From: Sulfuricurvum sp. | GTDB taxonomy: Bacteria; Campylobacterota; Campylobacteria; Campylobacterales; Sulfurimonadaceae | Length of the DNA stretch: 64,000 nucleotides | NCBI GenBank assembly: GCA_030696775.1 | Contig: JAUYRN010000033.1 | Span: 1 to 64,000 of the forward strand | Reading direction: 5' to 3' | Part shown: piece by piece, positions 8,390-17,848 of the stretch | How positions within the stretch are numbered: the first letter of the stretch is position 1 | Layout: each line of letters begins with the position of its first letter | Position numbers and translations under genes: made by a program | Notes under the pieces: generated by a model | Seen by the model: only the letters and a program-made list of their open reading frames with translations | Told to the model about the DNA's origin: nothing | The model's database searches: none

Positions 8390-9586
8390 ATGAACAATAC
8401 CCTTAGCCTTGCTCGTCAGCCTATTATGAATTGCGACGAGCAAATAGTCGGATATGAATTTTTTTATCGCGATGAAGAAGGGCAATGCAGCATCGATGAC
8501 GCAAGACACGCTACAAGCTCCGTCTTGGTCAATCTTCTGAATCAAATCGGTACAGCTGCAGGCTTTGGGGACTCTCTAGCATTTATTAATACCGATGGTC
8601 CGCTCATGTTAACGGACATTATTCGCACCTTACCAAAAGAAAAATTTGTTTTTGAACTATCCGAAACCATGCGGCATACCGCTCAAATTCATGATGCGAT
8701 CCGATATTATCACTCTGTTGGGTATCAATTTGCACTTGATAATGCTTCCTTTCATCCCCAATATATCGAAGATTTCGGTCCTATTTTTTCCTGTATCTCT
8801 TTTGCAAAATTTGATGTCAACCAAACCGACATTGAGCAGTTGCACTCCTTTCCAAACCCTTTTGGACAGATAAAGCTCATTGCACAAAGAATCGAATTTT
8901 ATGAACTTTTTGAAGCCTATCGATTACTGGGATTTGAGTATTTTCAAGGCTTTTATTTTGCCAAATCACACCTTATCACCCATCCTCGCATCGATCCAAA
9001 AAATGTAGACGTGCTCTCTTTATTTTCACTATTACAAACGGATGCCTCACTGGAGGAAATTTACACCTCATTCAAGCGTCAAAGCGCCCTGTCTCTTCAA
9101 CTCATCCAGTTTTTAACCTCAACCCAGCCTGAGCATACCTATCAAGCCACCTCTATCAAAGAAATGATAGACAGAATGGGGAAAAATGCTCTGACACAAT
9201 GGCTTTTACTCATCATTTATTCCAAATCAGGAACAAGCTCAGCAAAAACAATCAACAATTACACCTTTTTTACTCAAAAACGGGTTGATTTAATGTTAAA
9301 ACTACTCGACTATGCTTCTCCAAACCCTTCAGAAGAACGAATCGAGAGTGCACGACTGATTGCCTTATATTCTTTATTGCAAGAACTCATGAATCTTCCC
9401 ATAGAGCAAATCGTCCGTACTCTTAACCCAAACGACGAAATCAAAGATGCCCTTCTCGTCCACTCAGGTCTACTGGGAAGACTTTACATCGCGGTATTAA
9501 AACTTGAAAACAATGAAGTATCTACCGCTGCATTACTGCTTAAATCATACGGTGTCAGCCAAGAACTTTTAGAAACATATCTCTAA
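8390..9586 (+). CDS. EAL-HDOD signalling protein (YuxH type)
   Basis: The 398-residue protein has an N-terminal EAL-like domain (about 1-200; ARQPIMN...VGYEFFYRD at the start, FQGFYFAKS at the end) and a C-terminal HDOD domain (about 205-390). The catalytic E-A/V-L triad is replaced (YEFF), and downstream metal ligands of active c-di-GMP phosphodiesterases are not recognisable, so it is probably a non-catalytic sensor or adaptor. Proteins of this build act in motility and stress signalling, often through protein contacts. It is a single gene; the next gene downstream is a broken PAS-GGDEF gene. No strong Shine-Dalgarno box precedes the ATG. Confidence 0.85.
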   Translation: MNNTLSLARQPIMNCDEQIVGYEFFYRDEEGQCSIDDARHATSSVLVNLLNQIGTAAGFGDSLAFINTDGPLMLTDIIRTLPKEKFVFELSETMRHTAQIHDAIRYYHSVGYQFALDNASFHPQYIEDFGPIFSCISFAKFDVNQTDIEQLHSFPNPFGQIKLIAQRIEFYELFEAYRLLGFEYFQGFYFAKSHLITHPRIDPKNVDVLSLFSLLQTDASLEEIYTSFKRQSALSLQLIQFLTSTQPEHTYQATSIKEMIDRMGKNALTQWLLLIIYSKSGTSSAKTINNYTFFTQKRVDLMLKLLDYASPNPSEERIESARLIALYSLLQELMNLPIEQIVRTLNPNDEIKDALLVHSGLLGRLYIAVLKLENNEVSTAALLLKSYGVSQELLETYL

Positions 9587-9771
9587 AAAAACACCCTTAA
9601 ACTCTCTTCTCTTTGCATACTCATTATCTTGTAAAGTGAAGTGCTGCAAACATTCATAAAAAGTCATTATTATAAGTTAAACTATTTTTATTTGATTCAG
9701 ACAATCATTACTTAGATTGACTGAGAGTATTTGCATGCTGATTATAATAATAGGGAAGAGAGAAGAAGCAA

Positions 9772-10318
9772 ATGAGCTTTAACACTATTTTAGATCTGAT
9801 ATTAAGATCAAACTTTTCTTCAGACTCTTCCGATGAGGGCTTACAAACCGATAAATTACAATTTATTGATTATATGATCAATCACATCAGCAATCTCATT
9901 TTTGTAGCAGATCGAAATAATCGTTTTGTTTATGTCAATGATTCCTTTGTCCGTAAATACAATTATACGAGGGGATGATGCTTTAATTAGCATAGCAAAT
10001 ACCATTCAAAAACATTTTAATCGTGCAAGTGATTTTTGCTTTCGCTTAGGCGGTGAAGAATTTGGTATTATTTGTACTGTAAACACAGTTAACGAAATTT
10101 ATCATCAAGCTGAACAATTACGTATTGATATTGAAAACTTACATATTGAGCATCTGCATAATAATGTTTCTAATTACATAACAGCATCCATCGGTATTGC
10201 TGTATGCGATGGTTCAATTACGGCAGAAATACTTTATTCTCAAGCAGACGTAGAACTCTATAAAGCCAAAGAAAGCGGACGAAATAAAGTTTGCATGAAC
10301 TGCCCTGCAAAGAAATAA
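9772..10318 (+). pseudogene. PAS-GGDEF diguanylate cyclase with internal deletion
   Basis: Two fragments in different frames abut. Frame 1 from ATG 9772 encodes a PAS start (YMINHISNLIFVADRNNRFVYVNDSFVRKYN) and stops at 9978. Frame 2 then encodes the later part of a GGDEF domain: RGDDALISIANTI, the GGEEF active-site loop near 10045-10070, and ASIGIAVCDG and ADVELYKAKESGRNKV at the end. The rest of the PAS domain and the first half of GGDEF are missing, so this is a deletion that joined the two parts out of frame near 9960-9975, not a simple frameshift. AGAGAAGAAG precedes the first ATG. An intact parent would be a membrane-free sensor cyclase. A sequencing or assembly error is a less likely alternative. 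Confidence 0.8.
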
Positions 10319-10538
10319 TATTTACTAAAATTTATACATCCAAGTAGTTATAATTTTTTTTAGCAAAATAATTTCAGTCTAAAATCGTACAATATTGTAT
10401 AATTGTATCCATGTCAAAGTCACAAAAATTGAAATAACATTCATAAATATTTCATAACATATGAGAGATATCTCTTGTGTTTACTATGCAAGCAGAAATG
10501 CGGACCATCCAATGAAATTTATATCAAGGTAATTACAC

Positions 10539-11075
10539 ATGAAACGATCTGCTTTTACGATGCTAGAATTAGTCTTTGTTATCATAGTTATAGGAATATT
10601 AGCTGTTCTGGCAATGCCAAACTTTAATCGTCATCCCTTACAAGAAGCGACTGAACAACTAGCAAGCCACATCCGATACACGCAGCATTTAGCCATGGTA
10701 GATGATAAATTTGACCCAGCTGATGCGAACTGGTGGAAAAGAAAATGGCAGCTTAAAATTACAGGAACCAGTTATGATGTGTTTTCAGACAGCGTGACTA
10801 TAAATGGGACTGTTGATGCAGGTGAAGCCGCTATTGATCCCCTCACTAAAACTCCAATCTCTGCTATTAACTTAGCAACGGATTATGGGATTACTGCGAT
10901 CACAGCCTCAACGTTTGCATTCGACAACATGGGACGACCCTATAACGCCTTTACGATAGATGTTTACACTGATATAGTTACAGCCGATACAAACATCACA
11001 TTGACTCATGATGATGGCACTGCAATCATCACCATTCGCCCTGAAACTGGATATGTATCGGTAACCTACCCATAA
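10539..11075 (+). CDS. type IV pilin-like / type II secretion pseudopilin
   Basis: The 178-residue protein begins MKRSAFTMLELVFVIIVIGILAVLAMPNF. This is a class III signal: a short basic leader, cleavage before Phe6, Glu at mature position 5, then a hydrophobic helix. The rest (ATEQLASHIRYTQHLAMVDDKFDP..., ending in ETGYVSVTYP) resembles minor pseudopilins (GspH/FimT-like). Prepilin peptidase and secretion genes are not in the window, so it is an orphan here. AAGG lies 10 bases before the ATG. It could serve a type II secretion, type IV pilus or DNA-uptake machine encoded elsewhere. Confidence 0.8.
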   Translation: MKRSAFTMLELVFVIIVIGILAVLAMPNFNRHPLQEATEQLASHIRYTQHLAMVDDKFDPADANWWKRKWQLKITGTSYDVFSDSVTINGTVDAGEAAIDPLTKTPISAINLATDYGITAITASTFAFDNMGRPYNAFTIDVYTDIVTADTNITLTHDDGTAIITIRPETGYVSVTYP

Positions 11076-11235
11076 AAATAAAATTATTATCGAGCCAAAA
11101 TTAAAAAATATTAGAAGTATTTGAAAAATATAAGATGATTTATTAAAACAAAGCGGTTACAAAAAATATTACGTGGGTATCAATAGGTTGCAAAGTGCTT
11201 ATTTTAGGAAATTAAAGAAGATTGTGATTGTAAAG

Positions 11236-11312
11236 TGGTGTCAGAGGGGGGACTCGAACCCCCGACCCCCGGCTTATGAGACCAGTGCTCTAACCAGCTG
11301 AGCTACCCTGAC
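11236..11312 (-). tRNA. tRNA-Met (CAT), elongator type
   Basis: On the minus strand a full cloverleaf runs from GTCAGGG (11312) to CTCTGAC-A-CCA (11236). The D arm GCTCAGCTGGTTAGAGC is standard, the anticodon loop reads CTCATAA (anticodon CAT), and the T arm GGGGGTTCGAGTCCCCC is perfect. CCA is encoded. The loop fits elongator tRNA-Met rather than the initiator (first acceptor pair intact, no GGG/CCC anticodon stem); a lysidine-modified tRNA-Ile2 cannot be fully excluded. A -10 box TATAAT lies at 11337-11332 on the same strand. Confidence 0.93.
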
Positions 11313-11408
11313 ATTTTGTTGGAAGGGTGAAATTATAGTGACTCATTACTTATTATTAGCTAAAAGTAATAATATTTCCAAATTATATTTTTTGGCTAAA
11401 TAGTATTG

Positions 11409-11457
11409 AGTCAACAGGACTAAAGGTGTTGACTATTAATCCAAACTCGTGTACAAT
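11409..11457 (+). promoter_or_regulatory. groESL promoter with overlapping inverted repeat
   Basis: TTGACT (11429-11434) and TACAAT (11452-11457) are spaced by 17 bases, a good vegetative promoter 29 bases before groES. An 8-base perfect inverted repeat, AGTCAACA (11409-11416) and TGTTGACT (11427-11434), has a 10-base spacer and its right arm covers the -35. It does not match the CIRCE arms of HrcA (TTAGCACTC) nor the HspR arms (CTTGAGT). A heat-shock repressor site is a reasonable inference. Confidence 0.6.
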
Positions 11458-11485
11458 CCCGTCATAAAATACAAAAGGAAAAACA

Positions 11486-11746
11486 ATGAATTTTCAACCA
11501 CTTGGAAAACGTGTATTGGTTCAACGTCTTGAAGAAGCAACTACAACCGCATCAGGCATTATTATTCCTGACAATGCAAAAGAAAAACCTTCATCAGGTA
11601 CCGTTGTCGCAGTAAGTGACAAGGTAACTACTGTAGAAGTTGGTAATGTTGTTGTTTTCGGTAAATACTCAGGTACAGAATTAGTTCTTGATGGAAAAAC
11701 CTACCTAGTCATCGCAACAAGCGACTTACTCGGAATCGTAAAATAA
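11486..11746 (+). CDS. groES: co-chaperonin GroES
   Basis: GroES (86 residues) caps the GroEL folding chamber as a heptamer. [15 protein letters not shown] at the start, the mobile loop [20 protein letters not shown] (residues 19-38) and [11 protein letters not shown] are typical. It is slightly shorter than the E. coli protein (97) and of the usual Campylobacterota size. AAAAGGAAAAAC precedes the ATG. groEL follows after 22 bases in the same operon. Confidence 0.97.
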   Translation: MNFQPLGKRVLVQRLEEATTTASGIIIPDNAKEKPSSGTVVAVSDKVTTVEVGNVVVFGKYSGTELVLDGKTYLVIATSDLLGIVK

Positions 11747-11759
11747 TTTAATCACTTAA

Positions 11760-13400
<1,641 letters not shown>

Positions 13401-13413
13401 GGTTAAAGTTACA

Positions 13414-13674
13414 ATGATGTTAGAAAACCCTATTATCGGAGATATCATCGGTATAACCGGTGTTTTCATCATTGTTGTGGCGTATATCTTGATGCAAATC
13501 GACCGGATGGATGCTAAAGGGTTTTTATTTTCCCTTTTGAATACCATAGGTGCGATTTTCATCCTTGTATCACTCCTCTATGACTGGAATCTTGCATCCT
13601 TTGTCATGGAGGTCATCTGGCTTACTCTCAGTTTTTACGGAACGATCCGTGGATATAAAAAGATAGAAAGCTAA
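13414..13674 (+). CDS. small membrane protein, CBU_0592 type
   Basis: The 86-residue protein has three hydrophobic stretches: about residues 10-29, 39-56 and 61-78. DIIGITGVFIIVVAYILMQIDRMDAKGFLFSLLNTIGAIFILVS fits the CBU_0592-like permease-domain family, whose function is unknown. It follows groEL by 13 bases. It converges with the DUF475 gene, whose stop is only 3 bases away. The family call comes from memory of the pattern and was not searched. Confidence 0.6.
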   Translation: MMLENPIIGDIIGITGVFIIVVAYILMQIDRMDAKGFLFSLLNTIGAIFILVSLLYDWNLASFVMEVIWLTLSFYGTIRGYKKIES

Positions 13675-13677
13675 AGA

Positions 13678-14655
13678 TTAAATCTTATTCAGCTCTCTAT
13701 TTTCCCAAAGAGAGTGAGCAAACGCAATCCCAATCAACCCAATCCCGATTGTCCCTGTCACCATCTCACTAACATGTGTAGTGATTTTAAGTAACATGAT
13801 AATGGCTAAAATACCAATTGCGTAATGGGCGCCATGCTCAAGATAACGAAATTGTGACAACGTTTTATGTTCAACAAAATACAGTGTAATGCTTCGCACA
13901 AACATTGCCCCTACTCCAAGTCCAATCATAATGATAAAGATATTGCTCGTCAGTGCAAATGCTCCGATAACACCATCAAAACTGAAGCTGGCATCCAAAA
14001 TTTCCAGATAAATAAATCCTGCTATTCCACTTTTAACCGTATCAGATGAGAGAAAATGATCCAGCATCCCCAGCAATGAATGTAATAGTACTCCATACAT
14101 AAACGCTAATACTACACCAAAATCTTGTGTAATATGCCCCAAACCGATCCCTACCATAATCGCAGTAATAAGCTCAATGTTTGCAACACCTGAAAACTGC
14201 TTCATAGTTTTTGAACCTTCAACAAACGTCACCCATTTGACATCATGATCCCCGAAGAAAAAGTCCAAAAAGACCATGAGCAAAAAAGCTCCACCAAAGG
14301 CAAAGATGGTTGACTCGGCCGTTTTTAGCGCTTGTTCATAGACATCAGGCTGATTCATTGCAACATGCAACGTCTCAAACAATCCCATCCCAGTAACAAT
14401 AGAAACGATAGCGAGAGGAAAAAGAAGACGCATTCCAAATACGGCAATCGGAATACCAAAAATAATAAAGCGCTTTTGCCAGATTGGGTCCATGGTTTCG
14501 AGGACTTTAGCGTTAACGACCGCATTATCAAACGATAATGAAACTTCCAAAACAATCAGTAAAAAAGTAATATAAATAGCAGCTAATCCGCCAAGATAGA
14601 ATGCCGCGATCAGACCAAGCGCCATAATCGCGAAAGAAGAGTAAAAGTAGCGCAT
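13678..14655 (-). CDS. DUF475 / TerC-like integral membrane protein
   Basis: The 325-residue membrane protein has about eight hydrophobic segments. Two related acidic motifs, EVSLSFDNAVVNAKVL (about residue 37) and DASFSFDGVIGAFALT (about 225), are the duplicated TerC/DUF475 signature and may bind a metal ion in the membrane. TerC relatives act in tellurite resistance and manganese export or protein metalation; for DUF475 no function is established. TAGGGT precedes the ATG, and a -10 TATAAT lies at 14688-14683, so it has its own promoter. Confidence 0.8.
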   Translation of the reverse strand: MRYFYSSFAIMALGLIAAFYLGGLAAIYITFLLIVLEVSLSFDNAVVNAKVLETMDPIWQKRFIIFGIPIAVFGMRLLFPLAIVSIVTGMGLFETLHVAMNQPDVYEQALKTAESTIFAFGGAFLLMVFLDFFFGDHDVKWVTFVEGSKTMKQFSGVANIELITAIMVGIGLGHITQDFGVVLAFMYGVLLHSLLGMLDHFLSSDTVKSGIAGFIYLEILDASFSFDGVIGAFALTSNIFIIMIGLGVGAMFVRSITLYFVEHKTLSQFRYLEHGAHYAIGILAIIMLLKITTHVSEMVTGTIGIGLIGIAFAHSLWENRELNKI

Positions 14656-14710
14656 TGCACACCCTATGTAAAAAGATGCGCTATTATAGACGATTTACCC
14701 TATAAAGAGC

Positions 14711-14965
14711 TCATCGATGATAAGAAAAACGAAGGTTTTTCCCTAACTTTTCTTTTTTGGTACGTAAAAAAAGCTTTACGTGCACGTAGGATTTCAGATG
14801 TTTTCGAGATTGAACTAGGCCTTTTAATTTTTTTGCTTTTTCTTTGACTAATGGTGTGAAACTTGCGTAAATATTTTTACACTTTTCATAGGGTGATTCA
14901 TTCACTGAAATGGATAAAAACATATCCTCTAAAGCCATTCTTTCCTGCTCCGTTAAACAACTCAT
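14711..14965 (-). CDS. hypothetical protein, partner of XRE regulator
   Basis: The 84-residue protein is very basic in its second half (KEKAKKLKGLVQSRKHLKSYVHVKLFLRTKKEK) and has an acidic N-terminus with EQERMALEDMF. No domain is recognised. It overlaps the preceding XRE gene by 4 bases (ATGA), so the two are translated together. Basic, short and paired with a regulator, it could be a toxin-like partner or a DNA/RNA binder; neither is supported by a known motif. Confidence 0.65.
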   Translation of the reverse strand: MSCLTEQERMALEDMFLSISVNESPYEKCKNIYASFTPLVKEKAKKLKGLVQSRKHLKSYVHVKLFLRTKKEKLGKNLRFSYHR

Positions 14966-15207
14966 CGCGAACCTTTTAAGCTATTGATCTTTCTTACTAC
15001 ACGGATGATTTCATCATCCTCTAGCATCCCTAACATCTCCAAAACGGCAACAGCAGCTTGCGGTTTTGCATTTCCCAATCGCCAGTCTTGATACGAGCGC
15101 ATAGAAATACCTAGCATGTTTGCCATCTCTTTTTGCGATATTTTTTTCCCATTACGCTGCGCTTCAAGAGCATTGTGCAAGAGATTAAAAAGATCGTTTG
15201 TTTCCAT
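14962..15207 (-). CDS. XRE-family helix-turn-helix regulator
   Basis: The 81-residue protein has an HTH at about residues 24-50: KISQKEMANMLGISMRSYQDWRLGNAKP. The pattern S-x-x-E-M-A-x-x-L-G-I-S is the XRE/Cro type, also used by antitoxins. It is the first gene of a two-gene operon with the basic hypothetical protein. The AT-rich region upstream contains repeated elements (15214-15263) that could be its own operator. Confidence 0.8.
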   Translation of the reverse strand: METNDLFNLLHNALEAQRNGKKISQKEMANMLGISMRSYQDWRLGNAKPQAAVAVLEMLGMLEDDEIIRVVRKINSLKGSR

Positions 15208-15213
15208 TTCAAT

Positions 15214-15263
15214 AGTATACGTTTTTTTGTATTAAATTGGTATTAAATTTGTCTTTGTATACT
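15214..15263 (-). promoter_or_regulatory. repeated elements upstream of the XRE operon
   Basis: Within 60 bases upstream of the XRE gene are an inverted pair AGTATAC (15214-15220) and GTATACT (15257-15263), and between them two direct copies of GTATTAAATT (15229-15238 and 15240-15249), 11 bases apart, about one helical turn. This fits an autoregulatory operator. The whole spacer 15208-15442 is extremely AT-rich and holds nothing else that I recognise. Confidence 0.4.
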
Positions 15264-15442
15264 TAATAATAATTATTAAATGTATTATATATGTTCTAAA
15301 CTACATATAAACTAATTTTATATCTAGTTTATTAGTTTATATATACTTTATTAATTGTTATTTATACGGTTTTACGTATATTATTTACAAAAAAATATTG
15401 TAAAAATAAAAATATTAAAAAAATTGTGATAAAAAGAGGAAA

Positions 15443-16138
15443 TTACGTGAGTGCGTTATGCCATTGAACGAGAGAAAGACGAAAGCCTTTATGTACAGGA
15501 AGAACTTCGTGTGAGAAACAAGGATTACTTAAAAATACAACCATATCACCAGCTTCTGGGCGAAGGGTTATGGTATTACCGTGAATATCGCATAAATAAT
15601 TAAACAACAGCTCTCCGCCACTAAAATGATCGCTGTCCGTAGGATTAGGAGTATAAGAAGTAGTAAATAAAACGGTTGTAAGTTTACGCTCTGGGGCAAC
15701 AGTTCGAAAACCGATTGTTTTCCCCTGTGCATCACGCAATTCACTCGAATCATCACTGTGTCTAAGATAAAAACTTCCGCTTTCATATCCCAACACTTGA
15801 ACATCAGTCGAGCTTGAGAGAGAAAGAGCAAAAAAATCTTCTATCTCTGCTTTAACAGCAGCATATCGATTGTCATAAATTGCACGGTGTTGGGGAGAAA
15901 GCGTATGAATATCCGTTTTGCGAATAGCCGTATCCAGTGAACGACCACGAAGTTCTGCACTGACTGATTCATCGTCCTCCATTGCAGCACTGGTAATGGC
16001 ACGACACTCAGAAGGACTCAGTACCCCCTCGATGACCATATAGGGGAAATCGTGATAGGGATTTGGGAAACGCTTGGTAGGGATATCTAATTCCAGTAAT
16101 TCATTGCGAGCATAAACGTAATTACTGATTTGAAGCAC
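15443..16138 (-). CDS. 2-oxoglutarate/Fe(II)-dependent oxygenase-like protein
   Basis: The 231-residue protein has the prolyl-4-hydroxylase-type double-stranded beta-helix features. His127-x-Asp129 (RHSDDS) and distal His210 (NPCFSHEV) form the iron triad, and Arg220, ten residues later (GFRLSLVQW), would bind 2-oxoglutarate. FSGGELLFN before the distal histidine and RPEAGDMVVF are also typical. The substrate is unknown. It starts 2 bases after exbD ends, so it is in the ExbB/ExbD operon, which suggests a link with TonB-dependent uptake, as for PiuC-type dioxygenases in iron uptake, though it is not clearly that subfamily. Confidence 0.75.
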   Translation of the reverse strand: MLQISNYVYARNELLELDIPTKRFPNPYHDFPYMVIEGVLSPSECRAITSAAMEDDESVSAELRGRSLDTAIRKTDIHTLSPQHRAIYDNRYAAVKAEIEDFFALSLSSSTDVQVLGYESGSFYLRHSDDSSELRDAQGKTIGFRTVAPERKLTTVLFTTSYTPNPTDSDHFSGGELLFNYLCDIHGNTITLRPEAGDMVVFLSNPCFSHEVLPVHKGFRLSLVQWHNALT

Positions 16139-16140
16139 AG

Positions 16141-16530
16141 TTATTTTTGCTTATCAGTCACAATATAAAGTTGTTCATGCCCTAAACGCTTGAGTACATC
16201 CATAACCCCGACAAAATTTTGAAATGCTGCGTCTTTATCACTGTAGAGAACGACCGTCATCTCTTTACCGCCTTTAACAACGTTTTGCTCAAACACTTCT
16301 AATGTTATCGGTGCTTTTTCCTCACCCATTAAAAGTGTTCCGTCTTTTTGAATGGTAAGCTTGAGCTCACTTGGTTTATGCTCTGCAGCTGAGCCTTTTG
16401 CATTAGGAAGATCCACAGGGATCACTCCGGTTTTGATAAAGGTCGCAGTAGTAAGTACCATAACCAATAATACAAGCATAATATCGATAAAAGGGATAAC
16501 GTTGATGGTATCCATACGTTTCATTTTCAT
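16141..16530 (-). CDS. exbD: ExbD/TolR-type biopolymer transport protein
   Basis: The 129-residue protein has a single N-terminal membrane segment (about residues 10-30) in the context NVIPFIDIMLVLLVMVL, with the proton-path Asp of the ExbD family in PFIDIMLVLL. The remainder is periplasmic (EVFEQNVVKGGKEMTVVLYSDKDAAF). With ExbB it converts proton-motive force into work on TonB. It starts 3 bases after exbB ends. TolR is an alternative name, but no tolA/tolB/pal genes are near. Confidence 0.88.
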   Translation of the reverse strand: MKMKRMDTINVIPFIDIMLVLLVMVLTTATFIKTGVIPVDLPNAKGSAAEHKPSELKLTIQKDGTLLMGEEKAPITLEVFEQNVVKGGKEMTVVLYSDKDAAFQNFVGVMDVLKRLGHEQLYIVTDKQK

Positions 16531-16533
16531 AAT

Positions 16534-16977
16534 TTACCCTTTATTCTTTACATCCCACATCGTGAGGAGTCTCTCCATCTTGCGAAGCAAAATATTGTAA
16601 AAAACAATAGCCGGAATAGCTACTACGAGACCCATTGCTGTAGCTTTGAGTGCCAAGGCTAACCCTGTCATGATTTTTTTAGGATCAACTGCACCTACAT
16701 CTCCAAGAGAATAAAACGTAATCATAATCCCTAAAACCGTACCAAGCAATCCGACATACGGAGCATTAGAAGCGATAGTCGCAATCGTAGAAACATTATC
16801 TCCCAAATCAAGCTCAAGCTCTTCTTTGGTTGCATAATCCTCAATACGAACAGAACCATAACTCATCAACCGCTCGATAAATAACGTCAACGATGCGATA
16901 CTCATCAACACCAAAATACCAATAATCCCATAATCCACTGCCATGTGCGCAAATTCCAACATGTTACTATTTTCCAT
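16534..16977 (-). CDS. exbB: ExbB/TolQ-type energiser, short form
   Basis: The 147-residue member of the MotA/TolQ/ExbB family has three hydrophobic segments: about 15-35, 70-95 and 105-130. The motif ASNAPYVGLLGTVLGIMITF followed by GLALALKATAMGLVVAIPAIVFYN is diagnostic. The short N-terminus fits the compact ExbB form of Campylobacterota. It forms the proton channel with ExbD. Its start lies 11 bases inside the histidine kinase gene, linking it to the two-component pair; tonB is not in the window. Confidence 0.88.
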   Translation of the reverse strand: MENSNMLEFAHMAVDYGIIGILVLMSIASLTLFIERLMSYGSVRIEDYATKEELELDLGDNVSTIATIASNAPYVGLLGTVLGIMITFYSLGDVGAVDPKKIMTGLALALKATAMGLVVAIPAIVFYNILLRKMERLLTMWDVKNKG

Positions 16978-17848
16978 TTCTACCCCTATTAAATTCTAAT
17001 GTAATACACGTTCCCTCACCTAATCGGGACTGAACGCTTAATGCAATACGATATCGATCACAGTATTTTTTAACAAGCCCAAGCCCGATACCGTATCCTG
17101 GCATTGTCTTATCACTTTGATAATATCGATCAAATATACGCATAAGCGTCACCTCATCCATCCCATCACCGGTATCACAAATACGCAACGTATTTTTCGT
17201 TAACATAATGGTGATCTTTGGAACTCCGGATGAGTATTTAACCCCATTATCCACAAGATTATCAATGACTTTTGCCAAACCGATTCGATCAAGCTCAACC
17301 TCAAGCGGCTCACATTCACGTTGCCACTGAGCAGAGGGATAAAGCCCGCTTAAAAAAGAGACGCGCTCTTCAATCAATTCACAAAGATCAAAGCACTCGA
17401 TAACTTCTTTCTCCATCTGTTTTTTTATCAAATAATCAAGCTCATTATACCGTTCTTTTAACATCTTAGCAGCCAACTCAATCCGCTCAAGCCGTTTTTG
17501 ACTTTTTTCATCCTCATGCGTTTTTCGCAACATCGCTACATTGGCAGTGATCGTGTTGATAGGGAGGTTAAGCTCATGCAAGGTCTCTTTGGAAAAACGA
17601 TCGAGATGATAAAAATGTTCTTTGAGCGGTTCAATCGCTATTTTAGAGAGAATTTTACCCAAACCGATCGAACCCACTAAACTGCCAAAAGCAATCACAC
17701 CCCATTGATTGACATGGGCAATTTCATGCAAGGCATAAATAACAGCAACAATAACCGCAACCCCCATCACAAACAGGGATATAAGAGCAATCTCAACGCT
17801 ACGAAACAAGTCGATACCCCATGCCACGAACATTGAGAATCCGTTCAT
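16967..17848 (-). CDS. sensor histidine kinase, two membrane segments
   Basis: The kinase has two membrane helices near the N-terminus and almost no periplasmic loop (between EIALISLFVMGVAVIVAVIYAL and WGVIAFGSLVGSIGLG). The H-box is FSKETLHELNLPI, the N-box NLVDNGVKYS, the G1 box ICDTGDGMD and the G2 box GYGIGLGLVKK. The start is uncertain: ATG at 17848 or 17833, or a TTG nearer 17808 preceded by GGGG. Either ATG lies within the response regulator gene in another frame, so the pair is translationally coupled. The signal is unknown; lack of a sensor domain suggests sensing within the membrane or through a partner. Confidence 0.88.
   Translation of the reverse strand: MNGFSMFVAWGIDLFRSVEIALISLFVMGVAVIVAVIYALHEIAHVNQWGVIAFGSLVGSIGLGKILSKIAIEPLKEHFYHLDRFSKETLHELNLPINTITANVAMLRKTHEDEKSQKRLERIELAAKMLKERYNELDYLIKKQMEKEVIECFDLCELIEERVSFLSGLYPSAQWQRECEPLEVELDRIGLAKVIDNLVDNGVKYSSGVPKITIMLTKNTLRICDTGDGMDEVTLMRIFDRYYQSDKTMPGYGIGLGLVKKYCDRYRIALSVQSRLGEGTCITLEFNRGRNGK

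Noticed and set aside
11313-11485. CIRCE or HAIR element before groES
   Set aside because: Neither TTAGCACTC/GAGTGCTAA nor CTTGAGT/ACTCAAG arms are present; the inverted repeat found there differs.
15208-15442. Replication origin in the AT-rich spacer
   Set aside because: AT-rich but without DnaA-box clusters or neighbouring dnaA/dnaN genes.
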